A stretch of DNA of 64,000 nucleotides from Tetrapyrgos nigripes (GCA_013368315.1 JAACJM010000143.1:124001-188000), one strand, 5' to 3'. Positions 1 through 10,527 are shown, counted from the stretch's first letter. The notes: generated from the sequence alone by a model not told the origin. A program made the numbers and translations.

Positions 1-2454
1 GCTCAAATGTTCGAATGAATTCCTGATCAGTACCAATTCTGATTTGACACGCTCTGAAGATGGCCGAAAGGTCTCTTCTTCTGAAGATTTCCGGCGTGAC
101 CTGCTGTCGCTCCTGGAGAGAAAGTTTTAACCATGAGGGGCTAAGACAGCTTTGCTGGTTGGGAGATTTCGCAATCACGTCGAGGGTGAACTGGCGCCAA
201 AGGTCTGTCATTTTCCGGTCAATATCCTCCTCCTGTGGGACCATGGGATCCACTTCCATGCCCTCACCCTCACCCTCATCCCCTTCCAAGTCAGGGCTAT
301 CATTCCAGTGGAGGTGGGAGAGGAAGCACATGGCCTCTGGAGCTCAAATTGAACAGATTGACCTCGTTGACCAGGTCAGCAGGGATGTACCTGGGTGTAA
401 TGTGCTTTTTGTTGGTGATGACCCTGGTCTTTGCTATCTCGGCAGAGGAAACTACACCAGCCGAGTGCATCTTGAGCGGTATATCCTCAACGCTACTTTG
501 GCCAAAAAACTCCTTGAGTGCGTTTTGATTCAGGAAAAGACCTCGTCTAGCAAAGAAGCGAGGAACGGCTTGAGTCCAAATGACAATACAGAGGAAGATC
601 ATTCCATAAGGAGCGACTGGGACAGCTGTGCGAGTGCCAGGAGGTTCGTTTGGAAGACGGGGAGTGCTTGACGGATTAAAAAGCAGGGTGAGAGGATTGA
701 TTTGGTGGTTTTCAGCGTCGGTAACAGGTAGTATAGCACGAGCGAGACTTTTGGCAGCTGGACCATCCTCCGGTCTTGCATGAAGACTGTTTGTCAACCA
801 CAGGCAGGCAGCGGTGAGCAATAGGGACTCCTCACGCATGCGAGCGTCTGAGGGTCCTTTGGCCTGCAGCTCAAATATTTCTTTAAATGCTTGAGCTCGG
901 TATGACCGTAAACCCCTACAAAAAGCATGGTCAGCTCCTGAAGAGGATGATAAACATCGGAGTGACTTACCATCACTCGCTCCACTTGAAGGCCAACAGT
1001 GCAGAGCGAATCTCCTCCATGTCGATGTCCTGAAGAACAGTGGTAGCATGCTCAAGCGGAACCTGCACTTCAGCTCTCACATTAGACGAGGTGTTCTTGG
1101 AAGCAGAAGTGAACAACTCCTGGAGCCGGTTCAGGAACCGGGGAGGCTGATCTGGACCCAAAGCTTCCTTCATGGTAAGTGCCTTCCCATGATTGCGGCC
1201 ATTTGGTGCATAGGTTTGCCCCTTATCATTGGTGTAAAACTGGGCGTAAAGGATACCGAAAGGACTGGCAGATTGGGGACCTGGAGTGATGCGGCATCCA
1301 GAAACATGGGTGAGGTGACTGGACAGATCCTTCTCGTACTTGGAACTTCCGAGAGACGTGATCTGAACAACCGTCTGGCGTCGGATAGCAAAGACGGTCT
1401 CAACAGCTCGAGCATGTCCACTCGTCCTCCACTGGAGACAGTAGTCTTCATCACTAGAGAATTCCAAAGCAGCGTCGACAAACCAAGTACCTCGAGTAAG
1501 GTCAACATGAGCCTCATCTGCGACAAATTTATGCAGGGCATCTTGGGCTTCCTGCAGCCCTAAAGCATGACGAGTGGCGTGTTTTGTACCTCTGAGCGTG
1601 TGGAGGAAGAAGAAGTCGAGGGCCCAATCTACTCTGTTGACTAGCAAGAAGTGTTTCAATGTCTGTGCGAAGAGGTGGAGCTTGTCCTCGGGGAACAGCT
1701 TTGTCTGATAGGAGTATCCTCCACGTGCCCTTTCAGCTCTGAACATCTCACTGGCAAAGTCGGCCGGCCAATCCGAAACGTCGTGAGGAAGAAGTTCGTT
1801 GATGGTCGGGCGCAACCCTTTGTTATAGAACTGTGCCTTTTGCTCCCTAGTCAAGTTAGGACTGTGACTTCTTCCCGAAGGCTGGGTGGCGTCCACTTCT
1901 GTGTTGTCGTCGTTGTCAAGGTCCAAAAGACGAGGAAAGAAAATATTGATCATATAGCGGTGACCCCAGTAGCCAAGGAGCATGTTGGGAATGTGATGGA
2001 GCGGAGTTGATGTCTGGAAGGGGAAATTAGTCAGTTCGAAGAAGAAATACAGAGTCACTGCACGGAGACTTACACCGTCGTCAGACCCGTAGTTGAGACA
2101 AATCGATTTGGTAACCGTGCGTGTAGGGTCTGCTACTGGATAAATGCTCAACGATTGGCCAACCAAAAGGATGTCATGAGCGGTGCCTAAGAACGAGTCA
2201 TAGTCTCAAGTGTAACTAATGACATGATCGTCAGGTAGCGCATTGGAGGTAATGTCGAGCACTGCTTGATGTGAAGACTCCATGTCAGAAGCAGCAGGAA
2301 GAACACCACACATGAGGAGGTTATAGTACTGCGCTGCATGTATTTTGCTTCCTGGGTTGGATACCACAGCTCGATCAAGCCGTTTCGCCGCTCGGAGGAA
2401 TTGGCGAAGAGTGTACGATCGCTGAGGAAGTTCATAGTATGGGCCCGAGACCAT
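1..2454 (-). pseudogene. Lineage-specific protein of unknown function, decayed, cut by left edge
   Basis: A long minus-strand coding frame starts near an ATG at 2454 and runs off the left edge, so the C-terminus is missing. A GTAAGT...AG intron fits at 2014-2073, and a second fits at about 916-976, where a GTGATG donor keeps the frame and the nearby GTAAGT donor would leave a TGA in it. The frame is broken twice. An in-frame TGA at 2206-2208 is followed by coding sequence in the same frame (DYDSFLGTAHDILLVGQ), so CGA to TGA is the simplest explanation. Near 340-355 the sense continues only after a one-base shift, into a frame reading CFLSHLHWNDSPD and then an acidic Glu/Gly tract. No domain is recognised. 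The composition resembles large basidiomycete families of unknown function. Confidence 0.55.
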
Positions 2455-3189
2455 GTCTGGGAGAACAGATAGAGTATACACCCCGGATTCGGATGCGTAT
2501 ACGGGAGCATGAAGGGGTTGGATACACTAAGGATTCTCGGTGTATCGATGGGGAGTAGGTCCAGGGTTAGGGCCAGTTATAAGGACCAGTTGAAATTAGG
2601 TAGACCCATTAAGAATGTAAAAACCCACAACCGTTGCGGACTCGATGATGGAACGAGGGTCTCACAAGGAAAGATAGTACCCTGGGCTCAAGGAAAACCC
2701 GTACTGTCGGTCATGAAAGTGGAGAAGGTTACAAAATCGTTCGGCGATTTTTAGTTGTGGATGTGTGGAGGAGCGTCTTAGACGCTGCCGAGACAAAGTG
2801 GTCCAGTGTCGGATGGGTCCATAAGAACAGGAGTTAGAGCTGATAAATCAAAGAGAGTACCAAAACGCCAATTACTCCCCGGATTCGGGGAGCACTTGGC
2901 CAGTGGTGGTGGCACTGGTATTGGCGAGGGAGCGTGCCTCGTCATCACCTCCCTCATGATGACTAATCACACCGAGTTTTATCTGTTATGGTTGCTTGAA
3001 TTAGACCATTTGAGTTTGTCGTAGGATTGATTGGAGTAGTGGGTGATGTTATGGGCAGTTTCCCCAGTGCTTACAATCAGGCAAGGTGAAAGGGTAAGGA
3101 CAAAAGTATATTAGGCTAAGTAGCGAAATTACAATGTACATAAATTTCTACTAGTAATGATATAGACTATTGAGAAACAACTTTCATTC
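2455..3189. other. Non-coding stretch with isolated hairpins
   Basis: No convincing gene is seen. Hairpin motifs of the type that fills the following array are already present: AGCGTC/GACGCT around a TTA loop near 2772-2787, and CTCCCCG/CGGGGAG near 2880-2897. Open frames here are short and have no recognisable product. Confidence 0.5.
2866..2965. repeat. Array-flanking direct repeat, copy 1
   Basis: The stretch holds a CTCCCCG/CGGGGAG hairpin with a GATT loop, then a GTGGTGG tract, then GTCATCA and TGATGAC as a second stem. The same order of elements returns at about 4774-4915 on the other side of the minisatellite, so the pair brackets the array. Confidence 0.6.
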
Positions 3190-4720
3190 TTGATTACACG
3201 AAGTTGTAGGTACTCTCTGAGTACAGAGAATACCCTCCAGAGAGTACCTACAGCTGGAGTTGCTCCACGAATTCGTGGAGCAATCCTTCCACGAAATTGG
3301 TTGTGGGGTGTAGTAGCGTCTTGGACGCTGGTGCAACGACAAAGTCGATTTTCGATTAATGGAAGGTGTAGACTCTCTCTGGAAGCAAAGAGAGCCTTTA
3401 GCTGGAGTTGCTCCATGAGTTCGTGGAGCAATCCTTCCATGAAATTGGTTGTGGGGTGTAGTAGCGTCTTGGACGCTGGTGCAACGACAAAGTCGATTTT
3501 CGATTAATGGAAGGTGTAGACTCTCCCTGGAAGCAAGGAGAACCTTTAGCTGGAGTTGCTCCACGAATTCGTGGAGCAAACTTTCCGCGAAGTTGGTTGT
3601 GGGGTGTAGTAGCGTCTGGGACGCTGGTGCGACGACAAAGTCGATTTTCGATTAATGGAAGGTGTAGACTCTCCCTGGAAGCAAAGAGAACCTTTAGCTT
3701 GAGTTGCTCCACAAATTCGTGGAGCAAACTTTCCGCAAAGTTGGTTGTGGGGTGTAGTAGCGTCTGGGACGCTGGTGCGACGACAAAGTCGATTTTGGAT
3801 TAATTGAATGAGTAGATACTCTCTGGACTCAGAGAGCAGCCCTAAAGCGATTGCTCCTCGGATTCGGAGGGCAATCGTTGAACGATTTTCAGTCGTGTGG
3901 GTGTAGAGCGTCTCGGACGCTGGCGAGAAGAACAAAGTACATTCTGGATTAAAAGAAGGCGTAGGTACTCTCTGAGTCCAGAGAGAACCTTCAGCTGGAG
4001 CTGCTCCTCGAATTCGTAGAGCAGTCTTTCCGCAAAATTGGTTGTGGGGGTGTGTATAGCGTCTTGGACGCTGGTGCGACGACAAAGTCGATTTTCGATT
4101 AATAGAAGGTGTAGACTCTCCCTGGATGCAGAGAGAACCTTTAGCTGGAGCTGCTCCACGAATTCGTGGAGCAATCGTTGAACGATTTTTAGTCGTGCGG
4201 GTGTAGAGCGTCTTGGATGCTGGCGAGACAAAGGAGGCCCATACTTCATTAGATTGAAAGTGTAGGTACTCTCTCAGCTGAAGTTGCTCTCTGGATCCAG
4301 AGAGCAGCCTCGAAAGCGATTGCTCCTCAGATTCGGAGAGCAATCGTTGACCAATTTTTAGTCGCGGGGGTGTGCAGCGTCTTGGACGCTGGCGAGACGA
4401 AGGAAGTACATTCTGGATAAAAGAAGATGTAGGTACTCTCTGGAGTAACAGAGAACACTCGAAAAGGAATGCTCCCCAGATTCGGAGAGTATTCGTTACC
4501 GGATCTTTAGTCGTGCGGGTGTGGAGCGTCTTGGACGCTGACACGACGAAGGAAGCCCATTCCTGCTTGAATGAAGTTGTAGGTACTCTCTGGACTCAGA
4601 GAGAACCTTCAGCTGGAGTTGCTCCTCGAATTCGTAGAGCAATTGTTCTGTGATCTTGATTGTGGGCATGAGGGAGCGTCTTGGACGCTGACGAGACGTG
4701 ACAAATCCGTTCTTGGTGGT
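3190..4720. repeat. Palindromic minisatellite, about ten or more units of roughly 120-150 bp
   Basis: Tandem units each carry three short palindromes in a fixed order: a CTCTC...GAGAG stem, a GCTCC...GGAGC stem (in some units the perfect palindrome GCTCCACGAATTCGTGGAGC), and AGCGTC-TTG-GACGCT. The spacers GTTGTGGGGTGTAGT and ACGACAAAGTCGATTTTCG also recur. The 5' units are nearly identical, while the 3' units diverge but keep stem complementarity. For example, outer TTGC/GCAA becomes CTGC/GCAG at about 3995 and ATGC/GTAT at about 4465. Open frames through the array are by-products of the repetition and encode nothing recognisable. Confidence 0.9.
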
Positions 4721-4773
4721 AAGACTTTCTTCATAGCAGAGAGGACTGTATGAGCCGATAATTAACAGAAATA

Positions 4774-4915
4774 AAGCGCCAATTACTCCCCGGATTCGGG
4801 GAGCACTTGACTGACGATGCAGACGTGCGGTAGTGGTGGTAGTGGTGGTGTTCGGCGAGACGGACTGTGCTTAGTCATCACCTCCAATTGGCATTCGCGT
4901 ACACTTCGTGATGAC
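4774..4915. repeat. Array-flanking direct repeat, copy 2
   Basis: This is the second copy of the bracket element at 2866-2965. It has the same CTCCCCG/CGGGGAG hairpin, then a GTGGTGG-rich tract, then an AGTCATCAC/GTGATGACT stem of nine base pairs. The arms and loop of the last stem differ from copy 1, but the pairing is kept. Confidence 0.6.
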
Positions 4916-4959
4916 TCATCAGGCCGACTTTTTGTCCGAGACCACCATCAACCTAACTG

Positions 4960-5185
4960 CTGCTTAGAGCCCTCTCTATCCCTAGCACTGCATCCGCGAA
5001 TCCGTGGTGTAGCGCATCATCAACTTCAACCTTTACTGCTGCCTCGATCTTTCCTTCTCTATTTCTTGTACTACATCCGCGAATCCGTGGTGTAGCGCAC
5101 CATCGACCCTTCATTACTGCTGCTTCGACCTTTCCCTCTCTATTCCTAGTACTGTATCCGCGAATCCGTGGTACAGTGCTTTCCT
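4960..5185. repeat. Three tandem hairpin units of about 82 bp with compensatory changes
   Basis: Three copies of a hairpin start near 4988, 5070 and 5152, each followed by a pyrimidine-rich spacer. The stem is CTACA, a bulged T, CCGCG, loop AATC, then CGTGG and TGTAG. The left arm reads CTGCA, CTACA and CTGTA in the three copies, and the right arm reads TGTAG, TGTAG and TACAG. Copy 3 therefore changes both sides of two base pairs, and copy 1 has an intermediate G-T pair. Confidence 0.85.
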
Positions 5186-5365
5186 AACCCTTCCTAGAAC
5201 TACTCCTTTCTTTCCTTTCGCGAAGCTCTACTTGTCTTCGAACCGGTTTTTCTCTCTCGTTGCTGCCCGATCGACGTATATTCACAATGTCTGCAAGTAA
5301 ACTCCCTCGGAACCCACTCTCTATACGTTAAACTAACTCTGAACACTTTACCTAGCAAAATAATC

Positions 5366-6843
5366 AACTATCTCATCGATTCGTTGAAAGATACATTCCC
5401 AACCGGAAAGATATCATCCACTTTCTCCATCCCGGCCAAAAAACCCTCTATTGGACGTCCCTATCATCTGACAGACTTCCAGCCAGCATACCCCCGTACT
5501 ACCAGAGCATTGATGTCCCCGATCGTAACTTCTCCCAGCTATTGAGTCCACGCTGGCTACACAATCTTTACCCTTGGTTAGCGTTTCTTACCTTACGAGA
5601 CAGCTTCGAGGGAAATATTTTTGGACGGCTCGCCTCATGGTCTCCTCCCGAAAAGATTGGCATTCGCTATCGGATCCATGGACAGGATGTTGTTTCTTGG
5701 CGACAACTCGAGAAGAGTCTCTGCGACTTGCAGAGATTTCTGTTCGCTCGAGTGGGACGCACCCCACAATGGAAGAACCTTTATCTCCCCGCCGACAACG
5801 ACTATATGAGGTCCTTTTCTGAACCGAAGTATTGCCAGTACCATATCTCCAGGATGCAGGTCTCTTTCCGCTTTCTCATGGCCTTGACTACTTTTGCCAT
5901 CTCCCTTAACTTGACCCAATCAGATGTAGACAATCCTGGAGAAGAACCAGGGTGGGCACAGGCTTGTCGTGTGCATAAATCTAATCCAGTGGGGGCTGCA
6001 TGGTTGGCCGACCTGCAGAAATCAATCGTGTGCGACTTCTCTCCTGGTCTCAGGGTAGGAGCTTTTGTTCATGGTCGCAGCACGAACTGGGCTGGTGCCC
6101 TATGTGGGTTTGCTCGAGCTGGTGTTCCTTTTTGGATTCGTTGGGAAAAGGAGGACAATGCAAAAATGCCTTTTAAAGACGTATACACGTCTTTTTACCT
6201 GCCTTCACTGGCTGACAAGAACGAAGCTCTGGAACGGGAAGGAAGGTTGCCACAAGCGGAGGAGATTGACGACCTTGCTCCCATCCCTTTCCCTGGCAGC
6301 CACCAACAGCGAGGCGAAACCTACATGCAATTCACGGCTCGGATTGCGGAGGATGGTATCAAGCAGGAAGCCATGGAGACGGAGAAGGAGAAGAAAGACC
6401 GGGAGAAGAAGATCCGTATTGCAGAGAAAGACAACATTGAAGACAATCGCGATGGGCCATTGGTTGGCTTTGCGAGGTATGAGTGGTTGTGTTATGGGCG
6501 GTATTGGCTGCGTCACCCGGTTCGTCAAGGTGACTGGATTCCAAAGTGGAGGAAGACCCCACCTCAGTACCGCGTGTACCTCGCGTACTTGGACCAATGG
6601 GAATTAGCACCTTATAAAGCAGAAGAGGCTCTGCATTACTGGGACAGGGAGACTGAGCTCATGAGTGGGGATGACTCCATCCCTCTGGACGATGTCTCTA
6701 CGTTTTCTTTTGAAGACCATGGCTCTCTCGCTGCAGGTGATGTGGAGGGATTCTCTGATGCGGAAGACAGTAGGGTGGTTGATGACTCTATACGTTATAC
6801 CCACTGTCATTATGATCATGATGACCACGGGAATATGGCTTAG
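5366..6843 (+). CDS. Basidiomycete protein of unknown function with a GAFV...AGVPFW segment
   Basis: The frame is open from about 5366, just after a possible acceptor ending ACCTAG, to a TAG at 6841-6843. The first in-frame ATG lies well inside, so a 5' exon is likely. An ATG at 5287 with a GTAAAC donor nearby is tempting but does not join in phase. No catalytic domain is recognised. The middle of the protein (around 6058-6150) reads VGAFVHGR...FARAGVPFWIRW. A similar GAFV...AGLPVW segment occurs in the unrelated-looking gene at 42844-45100, which hints at a shared family module. A charged, Lys/Glu-rich stretch (about 6370-6450) may be a coiled coil, and the tail is acidic with a His/Asp-rich end. 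The gene is flanked on both sides by hairpin arrays. Start and function are uncertain. Confidence 0.6.
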
Positions 6844-6844
6844 A

Positions 6845-7035
6845 GACTGACGCTTTGAGCGTCAGAACAAGATGCGAGAGTCTGACGCTCAAAGCGTCTG
6901 CGTCAGGACCAGATTCTCGGGTCTGACACCCAAGTCAGAGACTGATTCTTTGAGCGTCAGAACCAGATGCGAGAGCCTGACGCTCAAAGCGTCAGAACTA
7001 GATTCTCGGGTCTGACACCCAACTTCAAGTCAGAG
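6845..7035. repeat. Tandem repeat of about 110 bp with GACGCT hairpins
   Basis: Almost two units directly follow the stop codon of the upstream gene. Each has GACGCT/AGCGTC arms around a TTG or CAA loop, then a segment beginning CCAGAT and ending TCTGACACCCAA. The same hexamer arms occur in the 3.2-4.7 kb minisatellite in the opposite order. Confidence 0.8.
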
Positions 7036-7600
7036 AAGTGATATTGAACATGCAGTATATGCATCTTGCCTTACTAAATGCACCTTGCTTGACTTTTAGA
7101 ACCATTGGTATATATTCAGAAACCCCTTTACTGGCGCTTCATAACGCACTACTAACCATCGAAAACGAATTAGAGTTGAAGAAGATATTGACAAAACAAT
7201 GTACTCATCTGAAATTCCAAGGAAACTTACCCCCACCAGCTCTACCACTCTTCCCTGTCCCATATTCTCCACCACCAAGTACCACAACCGTTCCTTTATA
7301 CTCACAAATTCCACATCATATAACTTTCACCACCGTTCCTGTTTTTAGTAGTGTTTTTAGTAGTACTCAATGTACTTAGATGAATAAAAAATTTTATTTG
7401 CACGCTTCACTGGTACATAGCCTATGCAGAGTGTCCAGGAATTTGATTAGAACGATCCTAAGTTTTCAGATTCTGCCTCATGTTGGGTAAGTACTGGATC
7501 TACATCGTGAAGTGTGAGCGTGTAAGTGGTTCATGTTTGTTGTATAAGTACTAGTACTACGTCTACATTGTGAAGTGAGATACAATGTGAACGCGTAAGT
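7036..7600. other. AT-rich intergenic stretch
   Basis: One plus-strand open frame (7038-7379) has no recognisable domain and a Thr/Pro-rich low-complexity content, so I do not call it a gene. The sequence leads into the hairpin cluster. Confidence 0.4.
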
Positions 7601-7925
7601 CGTTCATGTTGTATGAAGTTAAACGCTATAAGTACTCTAGTGCATGAACGACCAAGTCGTTCATGCAGTATTGCATTCTCTGTAGCCATAAGTGCACGGA
7701 CCATAAGAACGCTCAAAGCGTTCACTGGGTCCGTGCACATCTGGACGCCCAAAGCGTCAGTGAACGCTTTGGGCGTTCAGATGTTTGGTAGGTGAGACGA
7801 AAACCTATAAGTATTGCAACGACTTGAGCGTCGTAGGTTGTACCTAGCTACAACTTGCGATGCTCAAGTTGTCATCACGTTGTATCAAGGTACAACATGA
7901 ATACTATGAATGTAACTACTGTGCA
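7600..7925. repeat. Compound hairpin cluster, copy A of a dispersed duplication
   Basis: There are three hairpins back to back. At 7641-7667 the perfect 12-bp arms TGCATGAACGAC and GTCGTTCATGCA enclose a CAA loop. At 7692-7738 the outer arms GTGCACGGACC and GGTCCGTGCAC enclose an inner stem GAACGCT/AGCGTTC with a CAA loop. At 7737-7784 the arms ACATCTG plus ACGCCCAAAGCGT pair with ACGCTTTGGGCGT plus CAGATGT. The whole segment is repeated at 10100-10410. Confidence 0.85.
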
Positions 7926-8620
7926 CGCACCATGAACGACTTGAGCATCCAGCTGCATGTTACTCAAAATCTCAATCAGGTCAATATAAGTACTCTGCGC
8001 GCAGCATGAACGACTTGAGCGTCCAGCTGCGAGTTGGACTCCAATTCCACAAAAAAAATACTATCAATGTAAGTCAATCCCAGAAAAATATGCGTACGAA
8101 CGCTGTGAGCGGAATACTCACTATGCATACTTACGCACCTTCATTCCAGGGTTACCGGGACCGGTTACTAAAGAAGCCGGAATATTTTTGAGTCCGAAAT
8201 AGGAAGTGCAAACCCAAAGGCGTCTACCTTCCTATTTTGGACTCAAGTTTCTTTCAACCTTACTCTCGTCAATACGGCTCCAGACGCTTTGCACCAGTAA
8301 CTAAGTAAATTACTTGGTCCGTGCATACATGTTAAAGTACCTGACGCTCAAAGCATCGAGTATAAGTACTTGCATCAAATCAGTACTCGACATCTGTGAG
8401 TGGACAGATATGCACGGCATTCTGGTTTAGGGTTTTGGACGCTCAAGTAAACCGTCGAGGCTTTGGATTCTGTATCCTGTATTTGATATTACATGTCAAC
8501 TTGAGTGTTGCAAATGCTTGAGTTGATGCAGATGTGCTCTCAACTACTTGAGAGTCTCTGACATTTATCTTCTTCAATAAAATACTTATTAGATGATACA
8601 TGCTACATAGCTCATGAACT
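7926..8620. other. Continuation of the hairpin-rich tract, no gene seen
   Basis: The motif ATGAACGACTTGAGC(G/A)TCCAGCTGC occurs twice (about 7931 and 8007). Further imperfect GACGCT-type stems lie near 8280 and 8343, and ATAAGTACT recurs ahead of several palindromes. Open frames are short and unsupported. Confidence 0.5.
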
Positions 8621-8925
8621 GTAGTCCACAATCAGACTTATACATCCTACCTGGTCCAACTACTTCAACATCACATCCTGTACCATCCATCCACCTTCAA
8701 ATTCTCTCTTATCCACCAATACAGTCCTATTTCACTGCCAGCTTCTGTTTCAAGCTTGGGTCTTCCTGCCGCCTTCTCCCTTATATTATAATCCTCTTCT
8801 AGCTAGTTATCTATCCAGTAGACAGCAGTCTCTGGATCGTTCTAACTGTCTTATCACCCGCCCTCCTCCTCCTCATCTGAAATCCTACATCCACTCCTGC
8901 ACCTCCTTCCCACCAGATCCCTCTA
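8621..8925. other. Pyrimidine-rich stretch without a gene
   Basis: The plus strand is rich in C and T (runs of CTTCC, CATCC). No start, domain or repeat relation to the rest of the window was seen. Confidence 0.35.
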
Positions 8926-8929
8926 CCTT

Positions 8930-9910
8930 GGACTCGATTCTAGGCTTATTCAACACCCCGAATCTGATCGTCATGCTTTCGAAACCTCTGGATGTCGTGC
9001 GCATTTGATATGGCTTGTTTTCGACTTTTTCCTGTTTTAAAACTGGCTGTAACTTCTCAACGCGAGGTGTGTTCGATCCGATTTCTTTATAGTCTTATTC
9101 TACTTATAAAATCGATCACATAGAACCCCGAGTTGCCCAATTCCATCAACATTTCGTTGACCGCCATCTCCTGCCCTTCCCTCTTACTACATACACACCT
9201 TTTTGACCTTCCCCCCATATTCCGTCATCCCAGATGGGATTCTGGGGTTTTCGAGCCCTCTGAATCCAGTGGTCAAGGTTTCGAAGCTTTCGAATGTCTG
9301 TCGGATGAGATATCGCGAATTTTCGCGTTTTGTCAGGTTTGAAATGGTTGTAACTTTGGAACGGGAGGTGCGTTCACTATGATTCTTTAATACTCGTATT
9401 CTATTCATTAAATAGATACCATAGCACCCCTCACTTGTCCCAATCCAACATTATTCCGCCAGCCGCCGTTCCCTCTCGTCCCCGCTTACCACCTCCACTC
9501 CTCCTCATTACCCTGTCCAAATTTCTTCTTCTAACACTCGATTCCAGAGGTCTTCGACACTAAAAACTTGATGGTGGTGTTTTCAAAGCGTCCGGAAGTC
9601 GTCCGCATTCGATATGCCTACCTTGTCCTCCTCCCCCTTAAGAACTCAAGATCTCTTCGCCTTCTACCCCAATTCTCTTCGTCCCAGGCTCATTTCCGGG
9701 GTTATTCAACCCCCTGAGTCCAGTGGTCAAGGTTTCGAAGCCTCCGGATCTCTGTCGGATAAGATATTGCCAACTCTCGCGTTTTTTGATTATTCAATGG
9801 GCCATAACTTTCCAACCCAATGCCCGTTCGTTTTTTTATTTACATATACACATTCTACTCCCAAAATGGACTCCATAGCACCCCCTATCTGTCCTATTTC
9901 ATGTATATTT
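8930..9910. repeat. Diverged tandem repeat, three to four copies of about 230-310 bp
   Basis: Copies start near 8930, 9225 and 9680, with a partial one near 9540. Shared blocks are CCAGTGGTCAAGGTTTCGAAGC, TCTGTCGGAT(G/A)AGATAT, GGTTGTAACTT-like and CATAGCACCCC, in the same order. Copies differ at many positions, so the duplication is old. No coding frame is conserved. Confidence 0.7.
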
Positions 9911-10099
9911 CTCCTCCTGTCCTTATTACATCCAATTCCTACTAAGTAATATGTTACTATGTATGTATGTACAATTCTGCAAAAAAACTTGAAGTTTGCT
10001 AGCAAAGTCAGTCACAGTGTATGTCTGCGGATTCATGCCTTAGTCGGGCACGCATTTTCTACTATGATTTGGCTACTTTGTCCTATTCATCTGCATCTA

Positions 10100-10410
10100 C
10101 CACGTCATTCATGCAGTATTGCATTCTCTGTAACCTCAAGTGCACGGACCATAAGAACGCCCAAAGCGTTCACTGGGTCCGTGCACATCTGGATGTCCAA
10201 AGTTTCAGTGAACGCTTTGGGCGTTCAGATGTTTGGCAGGATACATACACTATGAACGACTTGGTCGTTCACAGTGTATGTATTCCAAGAAACCTATAAG
10301 TATTGCAACAACACAAGCGTTGTAGGTTGTACCTAGCTACAACTTGTGACGCTTAAGTCGTCCTACGTTGTATCTAGGTACAACTTGAATATCATCAATG
10401 TAACCCTCCA
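10100..10410. repeat. Compound hairpin cluster, copy B of the duplication
   Basis: This is a direct repeat of 7660-7910. The outer GTGCACGGACC/GGTCCGTGCAC hairpin is kept at 10140-10186. The following hairpin at 10185-10232 has a mutated left arm (ATGTCCAAAGTTT) against an unchanged right arm. Farther on, two GTTGTA/TACAAC stems are present as in copy A. Unlike copy A it carries an extra palindrome at 10241-10283. Confidence 0.85.
10241..10283. repeat. 43-bp palindrome present only in copy B
   Basis: The arms ATACATACACT-A-TGAACGAC and GTCGTTCA-C-AGTGTATGTAT enclose a TTG loop, giving about 20 bp of stem with one mismatch. In copy A the corresponding place (after TTTGGTAGG, about 7792) has only a short TGAGACG before the shared AAACCTATAAG. 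Confidence 0.85.
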
Positions 10411-10527
10411 GACAAGTTTGGAAACCTTGGGTCTGATGACTTCGAGACACCACAACGCTGTCTGTAGAACGTGAGTGTCTGAGAACTTTGTGAAGCTGAA
10501 AGCGTCATTGATGCACAGTAGTTACAG

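Noticed and set aside
2206..2208. Alternative genetic code or selenocysteine reading of the internal TGA codons
   Set aside because: TGA also serves as the natural terminator of frames here, for example at 37879-37881. CGA-compatible context and CpG decay explain the cases without recoding.
3129..4653. Long overlapping open frames on both strands through the 3.1-4.7 kb array
   Set aside because: They are repeats of the same unit read in several frames (the peptide recurs with each unit). Repetition, not coding, explains the openness.
3190..4720. CRISPR-like array
   Set aside because: Units vary in length, the spacers are themselves repeated, the palindromes are of minisatellite type, and the context is eukaryotic.
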